From Heterostelium multicystogenum (lineage: Eukaryota > Evosea > Eumycetozoa > Acytosteliales > Acytosteliaceae): a stretch of DNA of 12,661 bases. This document shows, piece by piece, positions 1-10,060 of the stretch. The stretch's first letter is position 1. Every line of letters starts with the position of its first letter. The translations under genes and the position numbers were made by a program. The stretch covers positions 1 to 12,661 of the forward strand of contig RCNN01000515.1 of assembly GCA_003667245.1 (NCBI GenBank), given 5' to 3'. The notes beneath the pieces were generated by a model. That model did not search any database, was not told the origin of the DNA, and saw only the letters and a list, made by a program, of their open reading frames with translations.

Positions 1-512
1 ATAACGATATCGAATTGTGACAGATATTTACATTTGAGTTCTTTAATTGACTATATATTGTTTTGATTTTATACTGATCGATGAGCCCATATGCATTTCA
101 TTCATGTCGTTTGTTGTAGCGCTAATAGAATTCAAATATGTGGGGAGGGGATGTTTTTTTCCTCTGTCATTATATAGTTAGAAGTTGAGAAGTCCAACAG
201 TGATCTGAACATGTTTAGACAATCCATTAAAATGGAAAGATTGATTTTAAAGATGATCGAAAAGACTCGACCGCAATTAAGCGATTGGTTGTCATACTCT
301 ACAGTGAATGTTATACCAGATGCTGATAATGTTACTATTGTGATTTGCATTACAGGTTCAACTATAATAAATGTCATCTCTTGGTCTATAAAATGATAAA
401 AATTTATCCAATGAATATTAATAACCAAAGTGATCAAAGTTTTTTTTTTAATGTTTTGGATCTACCAATCTATGTGCACATCTGGGTGTCAATTTCAGTG
501 ATATCAACCTGA
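1..512. other. AT-rich left flank, no confident gene
   Basis: This stretch is AT-rich with T and A runs and no convincing complete gene. The only protein-like reading is the + strand fragment at 178-396, listed separately. The long minus-strand open frame at 132-437 lies opposite that fragment, has no recognisable motif, and is probably a shadow. A pyrimidine-then-AG acceptor-like site ends at 498, just upstream of the F-box-like relic, but no matching first exon was found. Confidence 0.5.
178..396 (+). pseudogene. possible leucine-rich-repeat fragment (relic)
   Basis: The + strand is open from just after a TAG at 175-177 to a TGA at 394-396. The frame has an internal ATG at 211, but no upstream promoter or partner exon was seen. 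The second half has the loose rhythm of a ribonuclease-inhibitor-type leucine-rich repeat: WLSYSTVNVI, then ITGSTIINVISW, each with spaced aliphatic residues. A similar rhythm (FISNINNNQTLSMI) occurs in the next relic at about 1531-1572, so this could be the tail of a second copy of the same family. The piece is short and I did not recognise the family; chance is a real alternative. Confidence 0.25.
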
Positions 513-1614
513 TTCAATTTAATTGACATCAAAAGAGAAGCATCCTCTCTTTCAAAGCTTCTGAAGTGTAAAATCCTAGACTACACGATTGGAAACAGCT
601 TGGTGATAGAGGATGTATTTGAAAAAAAACCATATAAAACAAATATAACCTTTCCTAATTCAAATATTGTTAACTATTCACTGGTCAGCAAAGAATGGTT
701 CAACTATATATCTAAATATCATTGTACGCATTTCATGGTCTCCACAGTGGAAAGAAAACTGCAATACTATGGTCTAAATTACTTCTCTAATGTGATCAAT
801 ATGCATTCAAATCATTCACTGTTTCAATTCAAAAACATTGCACATCTATTCTACTGCGAAAATAAGAGTGTCTTCAATTCCGATGATACCTTTGACTTGA
901 TATCAAAGTTTAACATCGATGGCAATCTTCAACTATTACAAATAGCAACCACTAGAGATGATCTACTGAGGAAATTGGTTGCCTCTCTCAAAAATGTGAA
1001 GATTCATCTTTACCTTGACAAGAAAATCTCAGATTTTTCATTCGGGAAATGTATCAATTGACGATATCAATGAAACAGTGCTTTAAAAAGTCCAACTAAG
1101 TATTATTTCTTATTTAAAATTTTCCAGAATCAAACAGTGGAGAGTGACCACGTTCACGTTGACTTTACTCCTCACAGAGATATTCTCAGCTTTTTCAAAC
1201 TTAAAACACTCAAATAAATCAAAATCTTCAAGGAATATGACTTTGTTGATATAAAAGATCTACACTTGGCTGTCAATGATCATATCCAAAATATTAAAGT
1301 GTTCAGTACAGATTCAATGTCTTGGAAATCAATCGAAGATATCAAAAATAGTAATGACTATAGAAGTGATGGTGATGATGATGATAATTTCACACTAAAT
1401 AATAGTCCTATTCAGCATTGGTCAGAATTCTGTGACGCACTATCAACAAGATTTGAAAGTGAGTCCACCAAGGCGAGGTCGGACACAATATAGATATGAA
1501 GATGATAAAGCTCGAAGTCCATCAGTAATACAATTTATTAGCAACATTAACAACAACCAAACTCTATCCATGATATTATTAGAGAAAATAAAAGTTGAAA
1601 AAGTATCATCTTGA
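513..1614 (+). pseudogene. F-box / leucine-rich-like protein, broken
   Basis: The frame is open from 513 and has no good ATG. It begins with a helix like an F-box start (SLSKLLKCKILDYTI, 546-590) and then has YSLVSKEWFNYISKY (about 675-720), the LVSKxW pattern typical of dictyostelid F-box proteins that act as substrate adaptors of SCF ubiquitin ligases. The frame shifts near 1044 to a piece reading GNVSIDDINET. An intron at 1078-1127 then restores the frame into QTVESDHVHVDFTPHRDIL. A TAA at 1215-1217 interrupts an otherwise continuous frame that resumes with IKIFKEYDFVDIKDLHLAV and runs to 1493. Near 1460-1480 the frame changes again, and the last open piece (FISNINNNQTL, leucine-rich-like) stops at 1614. 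A missing start, two shifts and a nonsense codon point to a pseudogene. Assembly indels could explain the shifts but not easily the TAA. Family assignment is by pattern only. Confidence 0.5.
1078..1127 (+). other. putative intron in the F-box-like relic
   Basis: It starts GTGCTT, carries a branch-like CCAACTAAG, a pyrimidine-rich stretch, and ends TTTTCCAG. Removing these 50 bases joins INET to NQTVES in phase. Confidence 0.45.
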
Positions 1615-2433
1615 TATAGTCGATGACTTGGGTGGGTAGATCTTAATAAAAATATCTTTTTAAGAAAGTCATCTTAAGTCAAAAATACTATCAAGGTGTG
1701 ATTTCAAATGTGGGAGATGTGTAAATTTAGACTAAACACAAAGAAATTCATCTATTATAGCCCCAATAATATTGCACATGCTGTTTACAGAATATACCTA
1801 GCTCCAAATTAATTCTAGAATCGGTTACAAACAAATAATAAATATGAAAATTATCTTATTATTACCAATCTATTTTATTGTTCTTGTTATTGATCTTTTG
1901 TTTAATTCACTTCAAAAATTGGTGACCGAAGTTTTTCCTCTATAAACTGTGATGGAATCTAGTCGATAATCTAAATATCAACCCAAAGTTGTTTAAGTAA
2001 ACATGTTGCATAGAACACTGCACACAAAAATATCTTGAAAAACACTCGTTTCAAGCCAAACACAAACCTAAAGTTTTGGTTACGAGTTCGATCCAATCAA
2101 AATGCTGATGCATCAACAAAATCCAGACTAAGTTTTAAAAAAATTGATCACCCAATAACTTGTTGTGTCCCTACTAAATGAATTGGGGCAAGCGATGTGG
2201 TAACCTTAGGCGACAAACTATGACTGCTGAAAGATTCTGACTGGGTATCAAGAATAAATTTAAGTAACAATATTCACATAATCTAAAATCTAAGAACCGT
2301 TGAGGTTGATGATCAAAAGTTGACTAAGATCAACTTTATTTAGATCATACTTGTTGTTGTATCAAATTGTTTATTATAATTATAATAATAGTTATAATAT
2401 AGATATAGACACATAGATTTTTCTCAGTGGAAA
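1615..2433. other. gene-free spacer upstream of the large gene
   Basis: All frames have many stops and no motif was recognised on either strand. A GAGTTCGATCC at 2084-2094 resembles a tRNA B box but has no tRNA around it. A perfect 8-bp hairpin lies at 2316-2337. From about 2370 the sequence becomes almost pure A/T, as is usual for dictyostelid promoters, leading to the ATG at 2434. Confidence 0.55.
2370..2433 (+). promoter_or_regulatory. probable promoter and 5' leader of the IPT/DNase II gene
   Basis: A tract made almost only of A and T, including TTATAATATAGATATAG-like sequence, ends shortly before the ATG at 2434, which is preceded by AAA as is typical in dictyostelids. No specific factor site was recognised. 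Confidence 0.4.
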
Positions 2434-2525
2434 ATGATTACATCACAAACACTGCATTCTATAGCTATACTAATCGTATTGGTTATCGTCAATGCAGTGG
2501 CCGTGATCAATGCGATTCAAATAGA
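2434..2525 (+). other. signal peptide of the IPT/DNase II protein
   Basis: The first codons read M-I-T-S-Q-T-L-H, then a run of I, A, L and V (AILIVLVIVNAVAVINA), then a polar segment (IQIDQ). This is a standard eukaryotic secretory leader of about 30 residues with small residues near the end for cleavage. The frame stays open to a TGA at 2584-2586; the mature protein continues in the next frame after LYGVLF, with SDFAFLFGPHYYY. Confidence 0.75.
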
Positions 2526-5500
2526 CCAAATGTCTCTCCTTAGAGGATACGAAGAAGGTGGTAACTTGTATGGAGTTCTGTTCTGATTTTGCATTTTTGT
2601 TTGGACCACATTATTATTATAAACGATTTTCAAAAGATACTAATCTTAATTTCAATTTTGTTTCACACACAAGTTTTGTGATTGTCGGAGGTGACTTTCC
2701 AAGCATACCTGTATTGTCTGTGGTTGTTGGCTCCAGTGCACCAGCCATCTTTTCATTCTTTATTAATACAGGTAATGAATATGTTTGGATTGTTCCGCCT
2801 GCACCTTTGGATAGTAGCTCTAAGAAGCGTAAGTTTGGTTCCTCCTCTGCAACCTTCTATATCCATTTCGATGTAAATGCAGCTCCTTACTTTAGCGGAG
2901 ATTTTGAATATGTTCAACCCGTGATCGATAGCTTCTCTCCAAAGGCTCACTATCCCAGTCCCAATGGAAGAACCATGAAAATCATTGGCCACAACTTAAT
3001 CATCAATGAAAAGGATGTAGCTCCCTGGTCGAGCTTGTTCGTCATGATAACGTGGCCCATACTCTCACGGTTACCAGCACCAAGGCAAATGAACTTGTAG
3101 CTATATTACCAACTATTGATCCAGCAGACTTGGGTGGATATACGTTAAGATTGACCTTTTACGGTAGATTCTCCATCACTGCTTCCTCAAACTTTGACTA
3201 TGTTTTACCGGTTGTCACTGATGTCAGACCAAATCGTGGAGTATCCGGAGCTTCACACACTATTGTGCTGAGTGGAAATCATCTCTACGATAATGTAGGC
3301 TTACCCTTATCGACAATTACAATTGGAAGCCAACCATGCACCGATGTTCAAGTGGATTCAGATACAGGTGATCTCAGCTGTCAAACACCTTCAGTCGAGC
3401 TCGATATCGGTCAAATTAACGAACAGAACATTGCATTAACGATCGATATTCAACAAGCATTCTGTGATAAAATATTTATATACTACCGTAGGTTCCACAC
3501 AGCAGTTAGGTGAGGACTACTTAGTCGAAAGTACATTACTAATAACATTTATTGTCAACAGATCCTATAATTCTTAGTATAGAACCAAAAAGTGGACCTA
3601 CCCATTGGTGGAACAGTAGTTGTTGTTTCCGGACAATATTTGATGGATGTTAGTGCCGCTTCAATTGGTGGTGTTGAATGTGTTATTGATAGGACCTCGA
3701 TTTCACCTGATAGCTTTAGGTGTACAACTGGTCCATTCGATATGGTTGACGAAAGTGGTTATACACATAACTTGATTGCTACTATTGGAGGCACTCAATA
3801 TAGTTCTCCAGAGACCGAGAAGTTTACTTACTATGAGCCCAAGATCAATTCAATTGGACCCAGCAAGATCATTGACAAGGCCAAATGGGTGGTTACGATC
3901 CTAGGAAGCGGATTTTACCAAAACAACAAGGTGAAGATTGGAGATCAAGAGTATTCTCCATCCATAGGTTCAACTGATAGCTACCTGTTTATAGAAGTTG
4001 ATGCCAGTAAGTTCTCAGTCGGTGTTTTTAATCTGCTTGTCAATTCGGATGGAGTTGACTCCAATATTGTTCTATTTGAAGTAGCCAAACCTCTGATCAC
4101 TGCTGTCGAGCCAGCACTTGGATATCTCTTCTCTGAAACTAAGGTAACTTTGTACATCCAAGATTTCCCGCTTGGATTGACTCAAGATGAAATAGAAGAT
4201 CATATTATTGTGAAAATTAAGGACAAAGAATGCATAGGAGTTGCACAGCTTGATGATACGAAGCTGATATGTACTGTTCCACCAGGCGATGTAGCACAAC
4301 AGAGGACATATCGTTCTCTATCAAGAAAGTGTAGACTATACATCAACTGTAAAGTTCACTTATTTTGAACCAAAAGTAACCACACAATCTCAAACTACTA
4401 CCATTCCAAAGGGTGGAGGAAAATCTCGTCATTGATGGAGCCAACCTGGATGTAGTCTCCACAATAAAATTGGATGGCCAAAACATAGATATTTCCACCT
4501 GTATTATCCAAGTGGCACAAATCACCTGTACGATTCCAGCCCACACACCAGGAAACTTCCCCATTTTGTTGGTCGTAGTGGATTCAGAATACGAAGAGCA
4601 TCAATACAATACTGGTACGGACATCAACTACGTCGGTCCAACCATCACCGAAATCGTACCAAAACAAGCTTCAAAGAAACATCCAACCACTATCACAATT
4701 AAAGGAGCAGGCTTTGGAAATACACCTGGTTTGATTACGGCCACTGTTGGAACCAATGCGTGTACCAATATCGTTATTCTACAAAACGATGCTAAGATAG
4801 AATGTGATATTCCAGCACTTCAGGAAGCGACCTATGATGTGGAGGTGCAAGTTAAGCCCTCGGCAACACAGCCAGCAGTTGCCTCGATGGACAAGATAAT
4901 TTTGCCTCTCAAACCTTATCTTGTCTGGCACCTGTAGCTGATGGTGAAAAGACAAGCAAAGCAGTAGACTGGTGGTTCGTCTACAAGCTCAAACATGGCA
5001 ACAATCCATATCTCTATATGGACTCGACAATGGATAATCTTGAAAGAATGGAGAACTTACAAAATCATGGTACAACCAAATATAGTGCCGTTGAAGCGAC
5101 ATTCCTCCAGTACAAAGATTACTACCATTTATTCTTTAATGATCAGCCTGATACAAGAACAGATCAAGGAAAGAGAGGTAAATCAGGCAGGATCAATTGG
5201 TGCACATGGACACTTGAAAGGTAGCTATGAAATAAGAAATCCTCCGAGCAAACAAAAATTGTAACTAACAACTGTACAACTTTCAAGGTATGATATTTTG
5301 GGATGACCCCGATCCAGTGACCTCGCATGTTCACGGTATACACATGGGTAAGCATCATCTTCAGCTAGTTGAATATTAGTTAGTTATCTATATACTAAAT
5401 CAAGAAATTCAGTACATTCCAATCCAGCATTTCCAGCATATCAAAAGAAAAAGGTTCTGATATCAATGACCCAAGCACAGGAATAAAATTCTTAGGTGCA

Positions 5501-8500
5501 GCCGACTTCAATCAGCATTTCTTTTGCTATTCTTTCAATCATCTCGACGAGGTGGCACGCTACATATCTTTCAATGATGGAAATCTACTAGCAAGAGAAG
5601 GTTATTCCCTAATATGAATACGAGACAAAATGAATTTCCATACCTCTATGACTACCTAACTCAACACCTTAGCTACACGCGTCGTACCCGGGAACTGGGC
5701 CTCCCGTAAAAACACCCAGGATTTGATGGACGATTGCCAAGCTGTCATTGACTCACAAGTCGCACTCGAGAATATATGTTGGTGGAAAACACCTTCGATT
5801 ACCATCGCCAATGGAAAGCTCAATGCTTACTACTACATGAAGATTGGAACAAGTTTCACCACAAAAAATAGTCCCTTCCCAAGTGCGCTTCTTCCTCATC
5901 CTGCCACACTGAGTCCATATATCTTACCTAAACAGGGAACGGCCGTCTATGATGGTATTGATCTATGGATGGTTGTTGCCGATCATCTACAAAAGAAGAT
6001 GTTTGTTGAAATGTTCTACGCGATAAGAATGAAACAAATGCGTCCCACTGAGCAAGTATTAAATATAGGATATCTTGAACTTGTACCAAATCTTGTACTC
6101 AAGACACCAATAGCAACTGGTGGATATGAATATAATGATAAACTATACTCTGGAAGAAAAGAGTGACCATGCCAAATTGGGAGTTCCTATGTACCCAGCA
6201 TACGATGCAAATGCATTGAATCCCAACGAGAATTACTTTTGTATTGGTGACAGCAACAGACATAATGGGCAAGGTGGCAGAGGAGGTGGTGTCATATGTA
6301 TCCAGCATCCCACATTGGTTTATCAGTTCAACAGAATGGTTAGAGACTATAATACATACACTACAGCTGGTTTACTTACCAATCCATCAGACAGCAATAC
6401 CATTGAGCTATTTACCTCTGTGGTCCAGCCAATCAAAGTTAGTAGACCAGTAACTTGGGCTAATCCCATTCAAATTGAAGTCAAAGATTACATAAATAGT
6501 GTTCATATCACCAAATCCCCGCCAGAACTCTACGAGGTAAAAGCCTCAACCATGCAGATCCACATGATGTACTCGCTGAGTTCAAAGCATTGAGAAATTC
6601 CAAAACCCACACTGCTAGTGCAGCGGGTGAGTCTACTTCTGTCACAGGTGCAGTTACGATGCCAGCTACAGAGCCAGATATTATTAATTACGTCTCCACC
6701 GACATCATGACCCTCCATTACCATGCCTTCGATAATCTCATTGGAGCAATTTGTGCATACGACGCAGCGATTACCAGCTGCGAAAGAAAAAGCTCGGGTC
6801 ACGGAAATTGAACATGATGTGCCACTTGGCTATACTGTACCAGACTTCCCAGCAGCATTCCCACCATCATATGGAGATGTACAAGCACTGAGGACCTATA
6901 ATCTTAATGTCAATAAGGACTTCATGCTACTGCAATATGTATCTGAATTTATGACAATGCTCCCCAATGCCAAAAGAAAAACCTATCAGTTTATGGTTGA
7001 CAATGGAGGTACCATTTTATCGGCACGCTTCCAGCCTCCTTTTATCATTCGTTTGACTGATGATTTGTGTAAAGAAGAAATTGCATACTTTATGACACTT
7101 CACTACATCTACTATCAAGGCGGTGCCCCAGCAGAGGATACTCTCCTCTACAGCATAGGTCCAAACACTCCAAACTGGGCAAATGGAATCATTTTAGCTA
7201 TTTCCAAGAAGCTTTATAATGTAACTCTAATATACATCAACTTAACATTATGTTGTTTCACTCTATTAATATATGCTTCATTATCACTTATAGAGCTTAT
7301 ATCTTGGTAAAGATGCATCCTTTGAAGATTGTTTCGGTGAGGTATTTGAGGATTTCCTTAATATTGAAGATTATTCAGAGTAACTATATTGAACATTGTC
7401 ATATGGAAACTTTTACAGTATGCTTAATATTAACTTTAACATCCCTTCAATAGTGATAAATCAATGGACAGTCCAAGCAACGATGTGATGACAAGAAGAT
7501 CAGCCGTAGCTGCTTGGGATTGGATGAGTATTACTTATTCAGATGGATTAGGTTCAAGACTGAATAGACTCGACAATTCAGATATAATTCCAGTTGAATA
7601 TTTAATCAAGCTATTTGTAAAGACTCGTCGAAATAGCGGTGTGAACTCGATGGAGGACTTTGCACGTCTTGTGAATAAGAAATACAAGACTGAGACTAAC
7701 TTTAAGAATATTCTCATCAATAACTTTATAAAAACCACCTGCTCCAAAAAAAAAGTGGATCCATATGGCAATGTTATTCTGATGAAAATCGGATCGAATG
7801 ATAACTTCCAATCAAGGCTTCTGCAAACAGTAGAACAATCAATTACTGCAACTCGAAAACTTTTCCAAAATGAGCGACCACTTGATACTGGTATTAAACT
7901 TCTTAGTTCATTTATGCTAAACAATGAATGAAACTAGCATGGCCTCACTCACACCATACGAACAAGAAAAGTTGGAGAAAGCTCTCGACAAATGGATAAC
8001 TATTTACAACATGAACCAAGCAATCAAGGTATTAGTATTGGACCCAATCAACGATATCTATCATCAGCCCATCAAGTATATTGATGATATCAATCGTGAC
8101 ATGACTGGATATCAAATTGACATTGGTGTTGAACCAATCCCCAATTCAAGGAGAAAAAGATACACTCTTCTGTCACCCCCTTCCATTGTCTCTATAACTT
8201 ATGTCCTTGAGAGTAGCATGGCCAGCAGTGTTGCAAGTAAGAAATCATTCGGTGACTTTGAGGTATATTATATTCCAAGTCCCTATGGATTCGAAGATCG
8301 AATCCCTGATGGTGGTGGTATGATGATAACCACAATCAACTCTAAAATATGTGACATTTATTTGACTGCATATGTAATTTTCTACTATGGACCCTATACC
8401 TCCACATGCAAAGAAGTTGGACCCATCATTACCTCAGTTGATACTCTACATGGACAGACAGACGGTGGAAATATGATCACCCTAAATGGAATTAGATTCA

Positions 8501-9719
8501 CCTCTACCATGTCCATTGCAATTGGTGACTCTGCATGTCAAACTACCAAATTGGTCTCTTCTTCAACTAAATTGGCTTGTAAAATTCCTAAAGGAACAGG
8601 AAAGAATAACCTCATCCAAATATTCAATGACCAAACCATCTTCAACATCCAAAGAACTAAATTCTATTACTCATATGACGCGCCATCGATTTCAGATATT
8701 ACACCAAAAATATTGAGAGTTTTGGAAGTGATATTTTAACCATTACTGGATCCAACTTTGGTGATAGTGCCAGCAAGGTTAAGGTACTTATTGATGGAAG
8801 GTTGGAGTGCTCACCTATCATTGGAATTTCATCCACTTCTATTGCATGCTTAACACCATCTGCTATCGGTGATCATAGATCTATCACAGTCTTTGTCGAT
8901 GGTCAATCATCAAGCTACACAATCGAAACTGTTGAGTCACAATCAATCGATTTCAGTGGTTTGCAAATCAATGCTTTTTCTCCAGGCTCTGGTGACCCCA
9001 GTGATGTAATTGTCGTGCTTGGTAATGGATTTGGTAATGCTGAAGATACCGATTTACCACCACTTCTTTATATCGGTGACAATCTAGTTGAGATTAGCAA
9101 CTTCACCAATGAAGAAATTACTTTTACCTTAGAATACGAGACCTTAACACAACCATTGAAGATTCAAGCTGGTGATCAGTCAGTTGAAGGTGAATTTACC
9201 TACCTTCCCCAGTGGTATCTCTTTTCAACAATACATTGATTAAAACCACTGGAGGATTGATTCAAATATATGGTTATGGTTTAGGTTTCTCTTAGTCAAA
9301 TCGACTTTACTTTGGAATCTACCGAAATAGATTGTAATTCTTTTGATTACTTTATCGAATGCTATATCCCACCAGGAATTGGTGCCAATCTTAATATTAC
9401 TGCTGCCATCTCTGGTCAAACCATTGATCTTGGACACGACTCAATTTCCTATATGCTACCAAGAATCGAATTCTTCGAAAAAATCACTGAAAATCTACTC
9501 CGATTCCATGGTTCCAACTTTGTTCCTATTGAACTTGATGTTTCATTCGACCCCGACACCACATATGTCAACTTTAAGTATGGTAACCACATAGAAAAAT
9601 GTGATCCAACTTTCAAAAGTAGTACCATCTTTGAGTGCTACATCAATTCTATGCCCAACACTGCCCAGATTTTTGTTGGTGGACAATCATCAAACTTTCT
9701 TAATTTGCGCATACAATGA
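2434..9719 (+). CDS. secreted IPT/TIG-repeat protein with an embedded DNase II domain (split gene, many frame changes)
   Basis: Order of parts: signal peptide (2434 to about 2525), N-terminal E-set-like region, about seven IPT-like repeats to about 4905, a DNase II-family nuclease (about 4916-6345), about 650 unrecognised residues (to about 8400), five more IPT-like repeats, and TGA at 9717-9719. Five introns are supported by phase and branch sequence: 3510-3561, 5221-5287, 5348-5412, 7221-7293 and 7380-7453. Spliced length is near 6.95 kb, about 2,300 residues. The ATG at 2434 was chosen because it opens a hydrophobic leader. The reading needs single-base frame changes near 2582, 3026, 3446, 3604, 4304, 4416, 4912, 5186, 5452, 5602, 5660, 6150, 6538, 6790, 7928, 8707, 9209 and 9287. 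No nonsense codon was noticed between them. IPT repeats in amoeba surface proteins commonly serve binding or recognition; DNase II cuts DNA in acidic compartments. A secreted or lysosomal DNA-degrading, adhesive protein is inference. A recent pseudogene is the main alternative to sequence error. Confidence 0.72.
2582..4905 (+). other. N-terminal region and about seven IPT/TIG-like repeats
   Basis: After an N-terminal E-set-like stretch (SHTSFVIVGGDFPSIPVLSV), repeats start near 2915, 3205, 3564, 3838, 4090, 4372 and 4640. Each opens with a proline-marked strand such as PVVTDVRPNRGVSGA, IILSIEPKSGP or TITEIVPKQASK. Each continues with a glycine motif (VLSGNHL, VVSGQYL, TILGSGF, TIKGAGFG), then an x-IG-x-x-C strand and a C-x-x-P strand (LSCQTP, LICTVP, ITCTIP, IECDIP), and ends FTYYEP, FTYFEP or INYVGP. 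This is the established IPT/TIG (immunoglobulin-like) pattern. Paired cysteines within repeats fit an extracellular protein. Frame changes are needed near 3026, 3446, 3604, 4304 and 4416. Confidence 0.78.
3510..3561 (+). other. intron 1 of the IPT/DNase II gene
   Basis: GTGAGG at the donor, ACTAATAAC branch-like sequence, GTCAACAG at the acceptor, 52 bases. It joins GSTQQL to (D)PIILSIEPKSG in phase. Read-through followed by a frame change is a weaker alternative. Confidence 0.55.
5221..5287 (+). other. intron 2, splitting the first catalytic motif
   Basis: GTAGCT donor, GTAACTAACAAC branch-like sequence, CTTTCAAG acceptor, 67 bases. Removal joins AAAG to GTATG and gives HLKGMIFWDD, exactly the DNase II motif, which makes this intron very well supported. 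Confidence 0.85.
5348..5412 (+). other. intron 3 of the IPT/DNase II gene
   Basis: GTAAGC donor, TATACTAAATC branch-like sequence, AAATTCAG acceptor, 65 bases. Removal joins GIHM to VHSNPAFP in phase, matching the DNase II pattern. Confidence 0.82.
7221..7293 (+). other. intron 4 of the IPT/DNase II gene
   Basis: GTAACT donor after AAT, CAACTTAAC branch-like sequence, ACTTATAG acceptor, 73 bases, phase 0. It joins KKLYN to SLYLGKDASFEDC, which stays open in the right frame. Confidence 0.75.
7380..7453 (+). other. intron 5 of the IPT/DNase II gene
   Basis: GTAACT donor, ATTAACTTTAAC branch-like sequence, CTTCAATAG acceptor, 74 bases. It joins IEDYS to DDKSMDSPSND in phase. Confidence 0.75.
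8401..9719 (+). other. five C-terminal IPT/TIG-like repeats, no membrane anchor
   Basis: Repeats start near 8417 (GPIITSVDTLHGQTDGG), 8690 (SISDITPKNIESFG after adding back one base in an A run), 8960 (INAFSPGSGD), 9209 (PVVSLFNNTLIKTTGG) and 9463 (LPRIEFFEKIT). They show the same glycine motif (TLNGIRF, TITGSNFGD, VVLGNGFGN, QIYGYGLG, RFHGSNF) and cysteine strands (LACKIP, IACLTP, FECYI). The last repeat ends at LNLRIQ and TGA. No hydrophobic C-terminal segment follows, unlike membrane-bound amoeba IPT proteins, so the product should be soluble. Frame changes near 8707, 9209 and 9287. Confidence 0.75.
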
Positions 9720-9725
9720 TTAATC

Positions 9726-9740
9726 AATAAAATCAATAAA
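9726..9740 (+). terminator. two overlapping-range AATAAA poly(A) signals
   Basis: AATAAA occurs at 9726-9731 and 9735-9740, just after the TGA at 9717-9719. This fits the 3' end of the large gene and supports 9719 as its true stop. Confidence 0.6.
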
Positions 9741-10060
9741 AGCTAACGACACCAACCTGCTTGGACAATAACTTTTTCTATTTCATAACCGTCATATCAA
9801 CTGATGATTATGATGATAATTGGATATATGCAAAGAAATATATATTTAATAAAAATTTGTATGTTTCAATAGTTTGAATTTCTGTTAATAAAAATCCCAA
9901 TGTTCTCAGATTGGAATATGTTGCAAATATAACAATGCTAAAACTGTTACAGAATTCAACAACAACTTCATCATGATAAAATATACTTGATGTTTAAATA
10001 TTATAACGGTTATCAATTTGAATTTGAATTAGAAATAAAAAATACAAGCTAATTTGAATT

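Larger units (their letters stand above)
4916..6345 (+). other. DNase II-type nuclease domain inside the IPT protein
   Basis: DNase II cleaves double-stranded DNA at acid pH, without metal, using two HxK motifs on a phospholipase D-like fold. The family landmarks are present in order: SCLAP, then AVDWWFVYKL (about 4961-4990), YLYMDSTMDN, FNDQPD, the first HxK motif GHLKG (5208-5220, continued over intron 2 as MIFWDD), GIHMVHSNPAFP over intron 3, QHFFCYSF, the second HxK motif DHAKLGV (6165-6185), and CIGDSNRHNGQGGRGGG followed by VICIQHPTLVYQF. This is essentially the full length of the family, with both catalytic His/Lys pairs kept. It follows the last upstream IPT repeat with no intergenic spacer or second signal peptide, so I read it as a fused domain. 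Frame changes are needed near 5186, 5452, 5602, 5660 and 6150. Confidence 0.8.
6346..8400 (+). other. unrecognised region of about 650 residues between DNase II and the C-terminal IPT repeats
   Basis: I do not recognise this region. It is mostly soluble, with scattered cysteines and segments such as TLHYHAFDNLIGAICAYDAA, FMLLQYVSEFMTMLPNAK, YFMTLHYIYYQGGAPAED, SAVAAWDWMSITYSDG and VYYIPSPYGFEDRIPDGG. There is no HExxH zinc-protease motif, no obvious second nuclease motif and no clear membrane segment. The part from about 7460 to 8100 is rich in K, N and charged residues and probably helical; the end (8150-8400) looks like strands and leads without a break into the next IPT repeat (TSTCKEVGPIITSVD). 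Two introns lie inside it and splice in phase. Frame changes are needed near 6538, 6790 and 7928. It may be one or two domains. Confidence 0.6.

Noticed and set aside
2084..2094. GAGTTCGATCC resembling a tRNA B box
   Set aside because: No A box, acceptor stem or anticodon arm fits around it on either strand.
2316..2337. Perfect 8-bp hairpin (AAAGTTGA / TCAACTTT, loop CTAAGA) upstream of the large gene
   Set aside because: Short AT-rich stems are common in such spacers, and nothing links it to transcription or a known RNA.
4888..6345. DNase II as a separate gene starting at an ATG near 4888
   Set aside because: The ATG (MDKIILPL) lies inside the reading that continues from the IPT repeat, has no promoter-like AT tract before it and gives no convincing signal peptide.
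7535..7924. 129-codon minus-strand open frame
   Set aside because: It lies opposite a well-supported coding exon, has no motif, and is best explained as a shadow.
2434..9719. Programmed ribosomal frameshifting
   Set aside because: About 18 shifts in varied contexts and in both directions, with no repeated slippery motif, are not compatible with a programmed mechanism.
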